64,000 bases of DNA from Achromobacter sp. UMC46 (GCF_014170335.1 NZ_LZZS01000003.1:248001-312000); one strand, 5' to 3'. Counted from the stretch's first letter, positions 45,779-55,987 are shown. Notes: generated by a model from the sequence alone, not told the origin. Translations and numbers: made by a program.

Positions 45779-46243
45779 CTACAGGCTGAGCTTCATGCCG
45801 TCGTGGCTGGCCGTGAAACCCAGGCTTTCATAGAACCGGCGCGCGTCCGGACGCGCGCGGTCGGTGGTCAGCTGGACCAGGCCGCATCCCTGGATGCGGC
45901 ACTGTTCGATCGCCCATTCGAACATGGCGCGTCCCAGGCCCTGGCCGCGCGACGACGAGGCGATGCGCACGCTCTCGATCTGTCCGCGCCATTGGCCCTG
46001 ACGCGACAGGCCGGGTATGAACGATAACTGTAAACAGCCGACCAGGTGCGAATCGCGCTCAACCACTGCCAGGAATTGATTCGAATCCTGGTTGATCGCC
46101 GCGAACGCGGCGACATAGCGCGGATTGGGCGGAACGGACGGGTCTTCGCGCGTGGCGCCCAGCTCGTCGTCGGCCAGCATGCCGACGATATGCGGCAGGT
46201 CTTCGGCGCGGGCGCGGCGGAACGCCAGTTTCGGTTCTGTCAT
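45779..46243 (-). CDS. GNAT-family N-acetyltransferase
   Basis: A 154-residue acetyltransferase. FRRARAEDLPHIVGMLADDELGATRED opens the domain. The acetyl-CoA-binding loop is IASSSRGQGLGRAMFEWAIEQCR, and the last motif is LTTDRARPDARRFYESLGFTASHDGMKLSL. The substrate, small molecule or protein, cannot be told. The start ATG at 46243 gives the conserved N-terminus; upstream codons belong to the neighbouring gene's opposite frame. Confidence 0.88.
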   Translation of the reverse strand: MTEPKLAFRRARAEDLPHIVGMLADDELGATREDPSVPPNPRYVAAFAAINQDSNQFLAVVERDSHLVGCLQLSFIPGLSRQGQWRGQIESVRIASSSRGQGLGRAMFEWAIEQCRIQGCGLVQLTTDRARPDARRFYESLGFTASHDGMKLSL

Positions 46244-46259
46244 GGGCGGTCTCCGGGGA

Positions 46260-46961
46260 TCAGCGGGCGACTTGCTGTGCGGTCTGGCCGAACAGGATGC
46301 GGCGGGATTCCTCGTCGCTGATCGACGGCGCGGTGTTGATGGTGTCGGCCAGCGCGTAGGCGCGCTGCGTGGCGGGGCGCGCGGCAATCGCGTTGAACCA
46401 GCGCTGCAGGTGCGGGAAGTCGTTCAGGTCCTGGCCTTGCTTGGCATGCGGCACGATCCAGGGGTAGGCGGCCATGTCCGCGATGGAGTAGTCGCCCGCG
46501 ACGAATTCGCGGTCGGCCAGGCGCTTGTTCAAGACGCCGTACAGGCGGTTCGTTTCCTTGACATAACGGTCGATGGCGTAGGTGATGCGTTCTTGCGCGT
46601 AGCCCGAGAAGTGGTGGTTCTGGCCCGCCATGGGGCCCAGGCCGCCCATCTGCCAGAAGAGCCATTGCGAGACCTCGGCGCGTCCGCGCACGTCGGCGGG
46701 CAGGAAGCGGCCGGTCTTCTCGGCCAGGTACTGCAGGATGGCGCCGGATTCGAACAGCGAGATCGGCGCGCCGCCGTCGGCGGGCGCCTGGTCGACGATG
46801 GCCGGGATGCGGTTGTTCGGCGCGATGGCCAGGAATTCGGGTTTGAACTGATCGCCGCGGCTGATGTTCACCGGGTGGATCTTGTAGGGCAGGCCGGTTT
46901 CTTCAAGGAACAGCGTGATCTTGTGGCCGTTGGGGGTGGTCCAGTAGTAGAGATCGATCAT
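46260..46961 (-). CDS. Glutathione S-transferase, YfcG/YghU-like (nu class)
   Basis: A 233-residue cytosolic glutathione transferase. The N-terminal thioredoxin-like domain starts LYYWTTPNGHKITLFLEETGLPYKIHPVNISRGDQFKPEFL, with the Thr/Asn pair used by nu-class enzymes that have disulfide-bond reductase activity. FESGAILQYLAEKTGRFLP binds glutathione. The helical domain includes AGDYSIADMAAYPWI. It lies 16 bases upstream of the GNAT gene on the same strand. Confidence 0.9.
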   Translation of the reverse strand: MIDLYYWTTPNGHKITLFLEETGLPYKIHPVNISRGDQFKPEFLAIAPNNRIPAIVDQAPADGGAPISLFESGAILQYLAEKTGRFLPADVRGRAEVSQWLFWQMGGLGPMAGQNHHFSGYAQERITYAIDRYVKETNRLYGVLNKRLADREFVAGDYSIADMAAYPWIVPHAKQGQDLNDFPHLQRWFNAIAARPATQRAYALADTINTAPSISDEESRRILFGQTAQQVAR

Positions 46962-47124
46962 GGGAGGCGTCCTGGGAATCTTGGCGCCGCCGGCTTTGGC
47001 CGGCGGATGGAAAAGCCATGATAGCGGGGACGGCTTGGCGGGGGCCTGAATAACCGGGGCCGAGGTGCGGGTTTCCCTTGGGCTTTCCGCAAGCTTCCTG
47101 CGAGTTTCCTTTCCGTGGCCGCTA

Positions 47125-48033
47125 TCAGGCCGCGCCCGCGCCGGGCCGCGTGCTGCCCGGCAAGCGCCAGGTCCAATTCAGGCTGACGCCCGCGGCGGCC
47201 AGGAAAATCATCGCCACGCCCACGATCTGCGAGGCATCCATGCGGTGGCCGTAGACCGCGAAATCCAGCATGATGGCCACGGCGGGATAGATGAAACTGA
47301 GCGCGGCGGTGGAGGTGGTGGGCAGCTTCTGGATGGCCGAGTACATCAGGATGTACATCAGGCAGGTGTGGATCAGGCCCAGCGCCACCAGATAGCCCCA
47401 CTGCAAGGGCGCAGCCGGCAGGGCGTTGAAATCCGCCATGGGCAGCAGCATGAGGGCGCCAAGCGCGACTTGCACCAGCGCCAGCACTTGTGGCGGGATG
47501 CCCGTCAGCCGCTTGACGATGATGGCGGTGACGCCATAGAGCGCTGCGGCGCCCAGCCCCAGCATCAGCCCCGTCAGATAACCGCCGCCTGCGGCACCCG
47601 TGTCCGACAGGCGCAGCACCAGCAGCAGCCCGGCGAAGGCCACCACCGACCAGGCCAGCTTGCCGCGCGAGGGACGTTCGCCCAGGAACAGCACGCCCAG
47701 GCCGATCAGGAAAAAAGGCTGCACGTTATAGACTGCGGTGGCCAGCGAGATCGATGCCAGCCGGTAGGCCGAGAACAGCAGCACCCAATTCAGCACCAGC
47801 GCGGCGCCGGCCGCCAGCGCCAGGGCCAGCGTCCTGGCCGTGAACAGGCCAGGCTTGAGCAGCCCGCGCGCCCAGCAATACAGGAACAGCGACAAGGCGC
47901 CGAAGACGCAGCGGAAGAAGACCACGTTCCACGCGCTCTGGCCGGATTCGATGACGAAGACGCCAAGCGTGCCGGACAGGGTCATGGCGGCGGCCATTTG
48001 CGCCAGGCCGAGGCGTTCTGATGCGGAATTCAT
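47125..48033 (-). CDS. DMT-superfamily (EamA) exporter
   Basis: A 302-residue inner-membrane protein with ten predicted membrane segments in two EamA repeats. FRCVFGALSLFLYCWARG and LVLNWVLLFSAYRLASISLATAVYNVQPFFLIGLGVLFLGERPSRGKLAWSVVAFAGLLLV are typical of the first repeat, and LGLIHTCLMYILMYSAIQKLPTTSTAALSFIYPAVAIMLDFAVYGHRM of the second. It is divergent from an Lrp-type regulator, a common arrangement for amino acid or metabolite exporters. Confidence 0.9.
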   Translation of the reverse strand: MNSASERLGLAQMAAAMTLSGTLGVFVIESGQSAWNVVFFRCVFGALSLFLYCWARGLLKPGLFTARTLALALAAGAALVLNWVLLFSAYRLASISLATAVYNVQPFFLIGLGVLFLGERPSRGKLAWSVVAFAGLLLVLRLSDTGAAGGGYLTGLMLGLGAAALYGVTAIIVKRLTGIPPQVLALVQVALGALMLLPMADFNALPAAPLQWGYLVALGLIHTCLMYILMYSAIQKLPTTSTAALSFIYPAVAIMLDFAVYGHRMDASQIVGVAMIFLAAAGVSLNWTWRLPGSTRPGAGAA

Positions 48034-48154
48034 GTGGGTTCTCCGGGCGGGCGATCCGCGATGTGCGATGGAGAAATTATCCCAGGCAGATAAACGTGGT
48101 TATATGATGTTCTTGTGGTGCTTTTAACGTCATACCTTCTTTTAGGTGGAATTT

Positions 48155-48622
48155 ATGCAAAACGACCTAAAAAATGAAAACCCGGTTCTGGATGGCATCG
48201 ACCGCCGCCTGGTCGAGACCCTGTCGGCCAACGCGCGCACCACCACGGCCGACCTGGCCCGGCAGGTGGGCATGTCGGCGCCCAGCGTGGCGGACCGCCT
48301 GCGGCGCCTCGAAGAATCGGGGGTCATCCGCGCCTACACGCTGGATGTGGATCCGGTGGCGCTGGGCTACACGCTGGAGGCCATCGTGCGCATCCGCCCC
48401 TTGCCCGGGCAACTGCGGCATGTGGAGGGATTGATCCAGGAGATCCCGGAATTCGTGGAATGCGACAAAGTCACGGGCGACGATTGCTTCATCGCCCGCG
48501 TGGTGCTGCGGTCGATTTCGCACCTGGACGGCATTCTTGAGCGCGTGACGGAATTCGCCGAAACCAACACCGCCATCGTCAAGGCTCACACGGTGCGCCG
48601 CCGCCTGCCGCCGTTGCGGTAA
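48155..48622 (+). CDS. Lrp/AsnC-family transcriptional regulator
   Basis: A 155-residue regulator. The N-terminal helix-turn-helix is GIDRRLVETLSANARTTTADLARQVGMSAPSVADRLRRLEESGVIRAYTLDVD. The C-terminal RAM domain includes VECDKVTGDDCFIARVVLRSISHLDGILERV, where amino acids usually bind. The ATG at 48155 follows AGGTGGA. It probably controls the divergent EamA exporter; the 120-base gap between them is AT-rich. Confidence 0.93.
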   Translation: MQNDLKNENPVLDGIDRRLVETLSANARTTTADLARQVGMSAPSVADRLRRLEESGVIRAYTLDVDPVALGYTLEAIVRIRPLPGQLRHVEGLIQEIPEFVECDKVTGDDCFIARVVLRSISHLDGILERVTEFAETNTAIVKAHTVRRRLPPLR

Positions 48623-48636
48623 GCGGGCCCGGAGCC

Positions 48637-49128
48637 TCAGACGGGGGCGGACAGCGCCTGGACGATGTCGTCCTTCAGGCCCGACGGCGTGTCGGTGGGC
48701 GCGTAGCGCTTGATGACCTGGCCGTCGCGGCCGACCAGGAACTTGGTGAAGTTCCACTTGATGCCCTCGGTGCCGAAGACGCCGGGCTTTTCGCCCTTCA
48801 GCCAGCGGTACAGCGGGTGCGCGTTGGCGCCGTTGACGTCGATCTTGGCGTACAGCGGGAACGTGATGTCGTACTGCGTCGAGCAGAAGTTGCGGATCTC
48901 GGCTTCGTCGCCGGGCTCCTGGTGGCCGAACTGGTCGCACGGAAAACCCAGCACGGTCAGTCCGTCGTCGCGCAGCGACCGGTAAAGCTCTTCCAGGCCC
49001 GCGTATTGCGGCGTGAAGCCGCACTTCGAGGCGACGTTCACGACCAGCAGCACGCGGCCGCGGTGGATGTCCAGGGACTGGTCCTGCCCGTTGATGTCGC
49101 GGACGGTGAAATCGTAGATCTTGCTCAT
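48637..49128 (-). CDS. Glutathione peroxidase family protein (Cys type)
   Basis: A 163-residue thiol peroxidase that reduces peroxides, in bacteria often using thioredoxin. The peroxidatic Cys36 is in VNVASKCGFTPQYAGLEELY, in place of selenocysteine. FPCDQFGHQEPGDEAEI provides the Gln and a candidate resolving Cys, and KWNFTKFLVGRDG provides Trp and Asn of the tetrad. Confidence 0.93.
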   Translation of the reverse strand: MSKIYDFTVRDINGQDQSLDIHRGRVLLVVNVASKCGFTPQYAGLEELYRSLRDDGLTVLGFPCDQFGHQEPGDEAEIRNFCSTQYDITFPLYAKIDVNGANAHPLYRWLKGEKPGVFGTEGIKWNFTKFLVGRDGQVIKRYAPTDTPSGLKDDIVQALSAPV

Positions 49129-49218
49129 GCGGGCTCCTGTGTCAGGCGTCTGGACGCGAGGGCGCCAGTGCGCTGCCTGCCGTCGAGTGTAGCGCCTGGA
49201 CGCGCGCGCGAGGGGGCC

Positions 49219-50415
49219 TCAGACCAGCTTCAAGTCCAGCGGAGCCACGCCCGGGAATACTTGCGCCAGGCGCGCCTTGTCCAGCCCGTACAGCCGCGAA
49301 AACAAACCGGCGAACACGGCCCGGTATTCGTTCAGCACGGGATAGTCGCGGTCCTGGAACAGGGTGTCGCGCTTGACCGCCACCTGCCGGCCCGCGATGC
49401 GTCCGCCTTGCACGTTGCCGCCCATCACCCAATACACCGTGCCGTGCCCGTGGTCGGTGCCCTTGTTGCCGTTTTCGCGGAAGGTGCGGCCGAATTCGCT
49501 GATCACGACGACGGTAGTCTGCCGCCAGGCGGGGCCCATCGCGTCGGCGTAGGCGGCAAGGGCGCGGCCTAGCTGGCCCAAGCGGTTGGCCAGGGCGCCG
49601 TTGGCAGCGCCTTGCCCCACATGCGTATCCCAGCCGCCGACGTCGACGAAGCCCAGGTTGTAGCGGTCGGTCATGAAGCGGGCGATGCGGCGGATCTCCA
49701 GCTCAAGCTTGTCGGTGGATACGGCATTGCCGTTGGCCGCCTGCATTTCGGCGTCGATCTCCGAGCGTGCGGCTCCCATGACGCGTTGCCCTTCGGTGAC
49801 GGCCGCATGCAGGTCGGTGCCTTCATAGAGCGAAGCAATGACGCGGGCGTTCTCGTCGCTCAGGCGGGATTTCCTGCCAGCGTCCAGCAGGTCGATGTTG
49901 GGAACGCGGGTGTCGCCCCGGAAGATCTGCGGCACGTCGGAGGTGAAGGCGGCGGGCTGGGACCGATTCGCATTCAATACCGTGGTCAGACGATTGAGGA
50001 ACCCCGACCGGTAGTTGCCGCTATTGCCTGTGTCCAGCCCGCGCTCGATGCTGTTCTGCGTTTCGAAATGGCTGCGGCTGAGGTCGTCGGTGCCGGCGAA
50101 CGGTACGAAGGCCAATTGGCGCTTTTCATAGAAAGGCAGAAGGCTTTCGGCTAACGCCGGGTGCAATGCCCAGCCGTCGGTCAGCGGCGAGGCCGACCCC
50201 GGCCCGCCGCCGGGGCGGCCAATGGCGATGGTGGGCCGGGATTCGTAGTAGAAGTCGCTGCCGGCGGGAACCAGCAAGCTGGCGGCGTCGTAGGCGCCGC
50301 GCATGAAGACCACCAGCAGGCGGTTGCCCGAAGCGGCGGGTGCGGCATAGACGCGGCTGCCGCCCAGCACTAGCGGAGCGGCGGTCATCAATTGGAGAAG
50401 TCGGCGTCGATCCAT
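49219..50415 (-). CDS. DUF1501 secreted protein
   Basis: A 398-residue protein with a signal sequence (MDRRRLLQLMTAAPLVLGG, Tat-like DRRRLLQ) and the DUF1501 domain, which has an alkaline phosphatase/sulfatase-like fold. RLLVVFMRGAYDAASLLVP, SRSHFETQNSIERG, GGWDTHVGQG and VVISEFGRTFRENGNKGTDHGHGTVYWVMGGNVQGG carry the conserved Asp and His residues. It starts nine bases after the DUF1800 gene on the same strand; the two are usually found together. The biochemical role is unknown. Confidence 0.9.
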   Translation of the reverse strand: MDRRRLLQLMTAAPLVLGGSRVYAAPAASGNRLLVVFMRGAYDAASLLVPAGSDFYYESRPTIAIGRPGGGPGSASPLTDGWALHPALAESLLPFYEKRQLAFVPFAGTDDLSRSHFETQNSIERGLDTGNSGNYRSGFLNRLTTVLNANRSQPAAFTSDVPQIFRGDTRVPNIDLLDAGRKSRLSDENARVIASLYEGTDLHAAVTEGQRVMGAARSEIDAEMQAANGNAVSTDKLELEIRRIARFMTDRYNLGFVDVGGWDTHVGQGAANGALANRLGQLGRALAAYADAMGPAWRQTTVVVISEFGRTFRENGNKGTDHGHGTVYWVMGGNVQGGRIAGRQVAVKRDTLFQDRDYPVLNEYRAVFAGLFSRLYGLDKARLAQVFPGVAPLDLKLV

Positions 50416-50424
50416 GGGGGGCTC

Positions 50425-51963
50425 CTAGCGGCGCATGAACTCTGGCGAAGCCAGCAGGTAGGTGTTGGCGAGCGCTGTCGATTTGGCTTGTTCGATCGCC
50501 TTGCGGGTACGGGGCGACAGGGATGAGAACAGGCCGTTCGCGTCGTCGGCTTGCAGCAGGTTCCGTGGTTGAGGCAGAGTCGGCGGACGTTCCCCGGCGC
50601 TCTCGCGATAGAAGGCTTGCGGGGCCCCGGCAATAACACCGGCGATCTCGAAGCGTGTCGTCATCTGCCCTGATCCGGACCAGTCGGATTGGGACAAGGG
50701 ATAGCCGTCCGGGGTCACACGTTGGTTCAACGGCTGGCCGAGCCGTTTGAGCAGGCCGACACCCGCCTTGCTGTTGATGATGGGCGGCATGCCGTCATAG
50801 GTCAGCCGCAGCGACGAGTAGACATAATGCACCGGGTCCTTGAAGACGCCGGCCTTGAGCGACGCGGCGAATTCGGGCGACGCGAACAGTGTCTGGAGCG
50901 TGGCAGTGATATCGCCGTCCTTGTCCCGGAAGGTTCGGCTCATTTTGTGTATCAGCGACGCGGGGGGCGCGTCGCCCACGAAGTACGTGGCCAGCTTACT
51001 GCTGATGAACGTCGCGGTGGCGGGTTGGCGGGCAAGCAGGTCGGCTGCCTGTTCCACTTCCTGCATGCCTGTGCCGGCGATGGCGTGTCCCAGAAAGACC
51101 TTGTTGCCGTAATCGTGTCGGGCCGGGTGGAAAAGGAAATAGCCCCGCTGCACGACCTGTCCGCGCAGCGCAGGCCTGACCTTGGGCGGTTCCAGGCTAT
51201 TGCCGATGCCCAGTCCGGTGAGGATGCGGGCAAGCTCCTGCACATCGTTCTGAGAGTAACCGCCGTCCACGCCCAGCGTATGCAGCTCCATGAGTTCGCG
51301 CGCATAGTTCTCGTTGATCTTGCCTGCCACGTTCCGGGAGTTGTCCAGATAGATCAGCATCGACGGCGAGCGCATCGTGGCCAGCAACAAGTCGCGGAAC
51401 TTGCCCAGCGCATGCGGGCGGATCGCGCGGTCTTCATATTGGGAAAGAAAAATGCCGACGTCGCCTTTTTGAAAGTCGACGTTGAAATGATTCATCCAGA
51501 ACCAGGTCATCTGGTCCTGCAACTGATTGCCGGCATACACCGCGCGCCACAAGGCGCGTTCATTCACTTCACGGCCGCGTTGAAGCGCCAGTTGGCGCGC
51601 TTCTCGATTAGCCTTCTGTTTATCGGCCTGTGGCAGCGCTTTGGCCTGTTGCCGCATATTGACCTGGATCGCGCGCGCGTCTTCGTCCGATTGCCGCGAA
51701 ATCGACAAGGCGTCGATCCGTTGCTGCACCTCGGCCGGCAGCGTGTCCGGCGTCGACGGATGCAATTGCGCGTGCAGGTAGCGGTCGATTCCCATGTCGC
51801 GGGCACGCGCCAATTCGGTGGGCGTGGCGCCCCAGGTCACCCGGTTGACCACGGCGGCATCACGCGGCTGCGGATCGGGTCCGTGCTGCGCGAACGCGCC
51901 AACGGCCAGCGGCAGCAACAATAAGGGCGCAAAGCGCAAGAGCCAGGGTGTCAACCGTGCCAT
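50425..51963 (-). CDS. DUF1800 secreted protein
   Basis: A 512-residue exported protein (signal LLRFAPLLLLPLAVGAFA). The DUF1800 domain shows VVNRVTWGATPTELARARDMGIDRYLHAQLHP, MTWFWMNHFNVDFQKGD, YLDNSRNVAGKINENYARELMELHTLGVDGGYSQNDVQELARILTG and FHPARHDYGNKVFLG. Partner of the following DUF1501 gene. No enzymatic activity is established for the family. Confidence 0.9.
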   Translation of the reverse strand: MARLTPWLLRFAPLLLLPLAVGAFAQHGPDPQPRDAAVVNRVTWGATPTELARARDMGIDRYLHAQLHPSTPDTLPAEVQQRIDALSISRQSDEDARAIQVNMRQQAKALPQADKQKANREARQLALQRGREVNERALWRAVYAGNQLQDQMTWFWMNHFNVDFQKGDVGIFLSQYEDRAIRPHALGKFRDLLLATMRSPSMLIYLDNSRNVAGKINENYARELMELHTLGVDGGYSQNDVQELARILTGLGIGNSLEPPKVRPALRGQVVQRGYFLFHPARHDYGNKVFLGHAIAGTGMQEVEQAADLLARQPATATFISSKLATYFVGDAPPASLIHKMSRTFRDKDGDITATLQTLFASPEFAASLKAGVFKDPVHYVYSSLRLTYDGMPPIINSKAGVGLLKRLGQPLNQRVTPDGYPLSQSDWSGSGQMTTRFEIAGVIAGAPQAFYRESAGERPPTLPQPRNLLQADDANGLFSSLSPRTRKAIEQAKSTALANTYLLASPEFMRR

Positions 51964-52170
51964 GAACAGGTTTCCTTCAATAAGGAGGCAGAGCGTCAGA
52001 CAGAGTATTCACCGAAGCGATTCCGGCGGGATCGGTCTTGAAACGCAAGGAAACGGATCGTTTGTGATTGACGGGCCTATCCCCGAGTGCGCGAGGGGCC
52101 ATTCGGGCGGCTGGCGGGCCACCGTCCTATCATGTCGCAACGATATTCAAGCGCCAGCAGGAGAGCCGCG

Positions 52171-52503
52171 ATGGAAGGAATGATTGAACGCCTGGAGGCC
52201 ATGCTGGCCAAGGGCACCGACAACATGCTGCTGCGGTTTTCGCTGGGCAAGGCCTATGCCGAGCAAGACTGCTTTCGCGAAGCTGAACCGCACTTGCGGG
52301 CGGCGCTGGCGTTCGACCCCGCCTACTCGGTCGCATGGAAGTGGCTGGGCAAGGCGTGCCAGGGGCAGGGCGACCTGGACGGCGCCCGGGCGGCGTGGAC
52401 CTCTGGCCTGGAGGCCGCCCAGGCGCGTGGGGACAAGCAGGTGGAAAAGGAACTGCAGGTGTTCATCAAGCGGCTGGACAAGCCGGCCGCGGCCGGCGCC
52501 TGA
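52171..52503 (+). CDS. Small tetratricopeptide-repeat protein
   Basis: A 110-residue cytoplasmic protein with two to three TPR motifs: LLRFSLGKAYAEQDCFREAEPHLRAALAFDPAYSVAWKWLGKACQGQGDLDGARAAWTSGLEAAQARG. The end is KELQVFIKRLDKPAAAGA. TPR arrays bind other proteins; no partner can be named. The ATG at 52171 follows CAGGAGAGCCGCG. Confidence 0.85.
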   Translation: MEGMIERLEAMLAKGTDNMLLRFSLGKAYAEQDCFREAEPHLRAALAFDPAYSVAWKWLGKACQGQGDLDGARAAWTSGLEAAQARGDKQVEKELQVFIKRLDKPAAAGA

Positions 52504-52538
52504 GCCGGCCGTTTCTGTCACGGCGGCACCTGCAGGGA

Positions 52539-54224
52539 TCAGGCCTGGCGTTCCAGCAGCGGCCGGTCGCCGGTTGCCGCAACCCGTCCCACCGGCACGG
52601 GCGCGGGAGCGCGCTTGGGCAGCACGGTCTGGCCTGCTCCCACGCGGAATACTTCGATGGCGTGGCGCAGTTGCGCGCCGCGGGTGCGCAGATTGTCCAC
52701 GGCCACCGCCGCTTGCTCGACGCGCACCGCGTTGCGCTGAGCTGCGGTATCCGTCTCAGAGATGGTGCGGCTGACGTTGTCGATGCCGGTATGCTGCTCG
52801 GTCGACGTGGCGGCGATCTCGTTCATGATCCGCGTGACCTGCTGCACGGAATCCACGATGTCCCGCATGGCGTCGCCGGCGCGTTCCACATGCCGCACGC
52901 CGTCGTTGACGCGCTCATTGGATGTCTCGATCAACGCTTTGATTTCGCGGGCGGCGGTGGCGCTTTTCTGCGCCAGGCTGCGCACTTCGGTCGCCACCAC
53001 CGCAAAGCCTTTGCCGGACTCGCCGGCACGCGCCGCTTCGACCGCGGCGTTCAGCGCCAGGATGTTGGTCTGGAACGCGATGCCGTCGATGATGCCGACC
53101 ACTTCAGCGATGCGCGAGGAGCTGTCGACGATCCCGTGCATGGCGGCCACGGCGTCGCTTACGACCTGGCCTGCGCGCCGCGCCACGTCCGAGGCCTGGC
53201 TGGCCATGCGGTCCGCGCCCTGCGCGTTCGACGCGTTCTGCTTCACCGTGGCGGCCAGTTGCTCCATGCTGGCCGCGGCTTCTTCCAGTGACGCGGCCTG
53301 GTGTTGCGTATGCGCGGACAGGTCTTCGTTGCCGTCGGCGATTTCCGAGGCGGAATGCAATGCGCTTTCGATGCCGTCATGCACGTCTCGCGTGATGCTG
53401 ACCAGGCTCTTGCGCATGACCTCCAGCGAGAACTTCAGGGCGCCGATCTCGTCGCGCAAACTGGCCGGGGGAAGGGGCGTGCTGAGGTTGCCCGCGGCGA
53501 TCTGCCGGGTGAAGTCGGTGGCCGTCGCCAGCAGCCCCGAGATGCTGCGCGCGAACCCCCAGCCCGAGGCGAAGATCACGACCACGCCGGCCGCCAGCAG
53601 CGCGGCGGCGATGGCCAGCTCTTCGGGCCGCAGGCGGTCGAACATGCCGTATAGCGCGACGCCGGCAGCGCCCAGGAACAAGGTGGACGCCAGCATCGCC
53701 CACGCCAGCATGCGTGAACGCACGCCGGTCAGGTGCCATAGCTTCAGTCGCGCCAGCAGGCCTGCGGCGCCGGTCCGTTGCGGCTGGCCGCGCACCAGCC
53801 GCACGCTGCGCGCCGTGCCGTCTCGCAGTCCCGCATAGAGTGTGGCGGCTGCGTCGATCTGCGCGCTTGTCGGCTTGACGCGCACGGATGCATAACAGAC
53901 GGTTTCCCCGCGTTCGATGATGGGGGTGACGTTGGCCAGCACCCAGTAGTAGCCGCCGTCCTTGCGGCGGTTCTTGACCACGCCGGTCCAGGACTCGCCG
54001 CGCTGGATGGTGCGCCACAGGTCCTCGAAAGCGGCTTCGGGCATATCGGGGTGGCGCACGATGTTGTGGGCGGCGCCCACGAGTTCCTCGCGCGAGAAGC
54101 CGCTGACTTCCACGAACGCGGGATTGGCATAGATGATGCGGCCGCGGGCGTCGGTGCGGGAAATCAGGTACTGCTCGTCGTGAAGCGTGTATTCCTTGTC
54201 GTATACCGGCTGATTGTTGCGCAT
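52539..54224 (-). CDS. PAS-domain methyl-accepting chemotaxis protein, Aer-like
   Basis: A 561-residue chemoreceptor. A PAS domain at about 15-115 ([38 protein letters not shown], then [13 protein letters not shown]) resembles the FAD-binding sensor of Aer, so redox or oxygen sensing is likely. Two hydrophobic segments at about 175-225 anchor it, with a HAMP-like stretch after them. The signalling tip is [43 protein letters not shown]. There is no C-terminal CheR-tethering pentapeptide. I start at the ATG at 54224. Confidence 0.93.
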   Translation of the reverse strand: MRNNQPVYDKEYTLHDEQYLISRTDARGRIIYANPAFVEVSGFSREELVGAAHNIVRHPDMPEAAFEDLWRTIQRGESWTGVVKNRRKDGGYYWVLANVTPIIERGETVCYASVRVKPTSAQIDAAATLYAGLRDGTARSVRLVRGQPQRTGAAGLLARLKLWHLTGVRSRMLAWAMLASTLFLGAAGVALYGMFDRLRPEELAIAAALLAAGVVVIFASGWGFARSISGLLATATDFTRQIAAGNLSTPLPPASLRDEIGALKFSLEVMRKSLVSITRDVHDGIESALHSASEIADGNEDLSAHTQHQAASLEEAAASMEQLAATVKQNASNAQGADRMASQASDVARRAGQVVSDAVAAMHGIVDSSSRIAEVVGIIDGIAFQTNILALNAAVEAARAGESGKGFAVVATEVRSLAQKSATAAREIKALIETSNERVNDGVRHVERAGDAMRDIVDSVQQVTRIMNEIAATSTEQHTGIDNVSRTISETDTAAQRNAVRVEQAAVAVDNLRTRGAQLRHAIEVFRVGAGQTVLPKRAPAPVPVGRVAATGDRPLLERQA

Positions 54225-54352
54225 GCGTCTGTCGTCCTGTGATGGGCGGGGCGTGGTGCAGCCCGGGATCATCGGGGAGGGGGACGTGCGGGGGGTTGAT
54301 TTATATCAAGATATTTGGATGTTATGCAAAACGTAAATTCGAATGGCCGGAC

Positions 54353-55771
54353 TCAAACGGCAGGCAGATTGCCGAACGCCTCCAAGGCGCGCAGCCGGCT
54401 TTGCGCCAGGTCGACAATCGGCAGCGGATAGCCCGCGGCCGCGCGTTCCATCGGGCTGGGGTCGTGGATGGCCTGATCGTCCAGGTGCGCCAGTTCGGGC
54501 AGCCATTCGCGAAGGAAAGCCCCGTTCGGATCGAACCGGCGGGATTGCGACAAGGGGTTGAAGACGCGGAAGTAGGGCACCGCGTCTGCCCCGGTGGACG
54601 CGCTCCATTGCCAGCCGCCGTTGTTGGCGGCCAGATCGCCATCGACCAACTGCGCCATGAACCAGGCTTCGCCCAGCCGCCAATCGATCAGCAGGTTCTT
54701 CGACAGGAACATGGCCGTCACCATGCGCAGCCGGTTGTGCATCCAACCCAGCGCCAGCAGCTGGCGCATGGCGGCGTCGACGATAGGGATGCCCGTCTGG
54801 CCGCGCTGCCAGGCGCACAGGTCCGCAGGCGCGTTGCGCCACGGCACGGCGGCGGTTTCGGGTTTCATGGGTTGGTGCATGGACAACGACGGGTAGGCGG
54901 CCAGCAGGTGCTGGTAGAACTCGCGCCATAGCAGTTCGTTGATCCAGGTGGCGGCGCCGGCCTTGCCGCTGTCCAGCTCGCCGTGATTGGCGGCCAAGGC
55001 CGCGCGCAGCGCCTGGCCGGGCGACAGCACGCCGGCCGCCAGATAGGGCGACAGGCAACTGGTGCCGGGCAGCGACGGGAAGTCGCGCTCGTCCTTGTAG
55101 GCGTCGATGACGCCGTCGGCAAAGGCGGCCAGGCGGTCGCTGGCCGCCGCTTCTCCGGCGGGCCACAGGGCGCGCACGGCATCGCTTGCGGGCGGGAAAC
55201 CGTCGAATGCACCGGGCAGGGGATCAGCGGTCCAGGCGGGCGCGGCCTGAGCACGAGGGGCGGGCACGGGGCGGATCGGCGCCGTGCGCAGCCGTTCCCG
55301 GCAGGTGCGCGCATAGGGCGTGTAGACGCGGTAGCACTCGCCTTTACCCGTCAGCACCGTGCCGGGGCGCAGCAGCGAGGCGCCGTGATGCAGCGTCCAA
55401 TCCACGCCATTCGCCGCCAACGCTTCCGCGACTGCCGCATCGCGGCGGCGCTCGTTGATGGCCCATTCGGTGTTCGCATGGACTTGCGTGATCCCGTGCG
55501 CCTGGCAGAACCCGGCGATGGCGCTGGGGGCATCGGTCCAGTCGGCAACCGTCAACAGTTTGAGGGGAATGCCCAGCTTGCCGAGGTCGCCCGACAGCGC
55601 GCGCAGGTTGCGGAGCCAGAAATCCACCTTCGCCGGGGCGTCGCCATGCCGGCGCCACTGTCCAGGCGAAGCCAGGAACAGCGCGGTGACCGTGCCGTTT
55701 TCGGCGGCGGCGGCCAGCGCGGGGTTGTCGTGCAGGCGCAGATCGGTGCGCAGCCAGAGCAGCGTATTCAT
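54353..55771 (-). CDS. phr: Deoxyribodipyrimidine photolyase
   Basis: A flavoprotein that uses blue light to split pyrimidine dimers. It has 472 residues, as in class I photolyases. The N-terminal antenna domain starts LLWLRTDLRLHDNPALAAAAE. The FAD domain has SCLSPYLAAGVLSPGQ, AATWINELLWREFYQHLL, GIPIVDAAMRQLLALGWMHNRLRMVTAMFLSKNLLIDWRLGE and NNGGWQWSASTGADAVPYFRVFNP, including Trp residues of the electron chain. The frame is open upstream, but the conserved start is the ATG at 55771. Confidence 0.95.
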   Translation of the reverse strand: MNTLLWLRTDLRLHDNPALAAAAENGTVTALFLASPGQWRRHGDAPAKVDFWLRNLRALSGDLGKLGIPLKLLTVADWTDAPSAIAGFCQAHGITQVHANTEWAINERRRDAAVAEALAANGVDWTLHHGASLLRPGTVLTGKGECYRVYTPYARTCRERLRTAPIRPVPAPRAQAAPAWTADPLPGAFDGFPPASDAVRALWPAGEAAASDRLAAFADGVIDAYKDERDFPSLPGTSCLSPYLAAGVLSPGQALRAALAANHGELDSGKAGAATWINELLWREFYQHLLAAYPSLSMHQPMKPETAAVPWRNAPADLCAWQRGQTGIPIVDAAMRQLLALGWMHNRLRMVTAMFLSKNLLIDWRLGEAWFMAQLVDGDLAANNGGWQWSASTGADAVPYFRVFNPLSQSRRFDPNGAFLREWLPELAHLDDQAIHDPSPMERAAAGYPLPIVDLAQSRLRALEAFGNLPAV

Positions 55772-55987
55772 CCAGGGCGGTCCAGGGCAAGATCGGCGGC
55801 CAGGCGGGGCCTGGCCACATAGAGGGTGGGATTCTAGCTTGCAGGCGAGCGCATGGAAGACGATGTAAAAACTAAGAGTAGATGTGACGGGGGATTCGTG
55901 CCGGCGCGCGCAGGGTACTGGGCCAACGCCGCGCTTATGCCGTCCCGCCGCGGTCAAACCATGAAACACGCTGGGACTGCGTACGTA

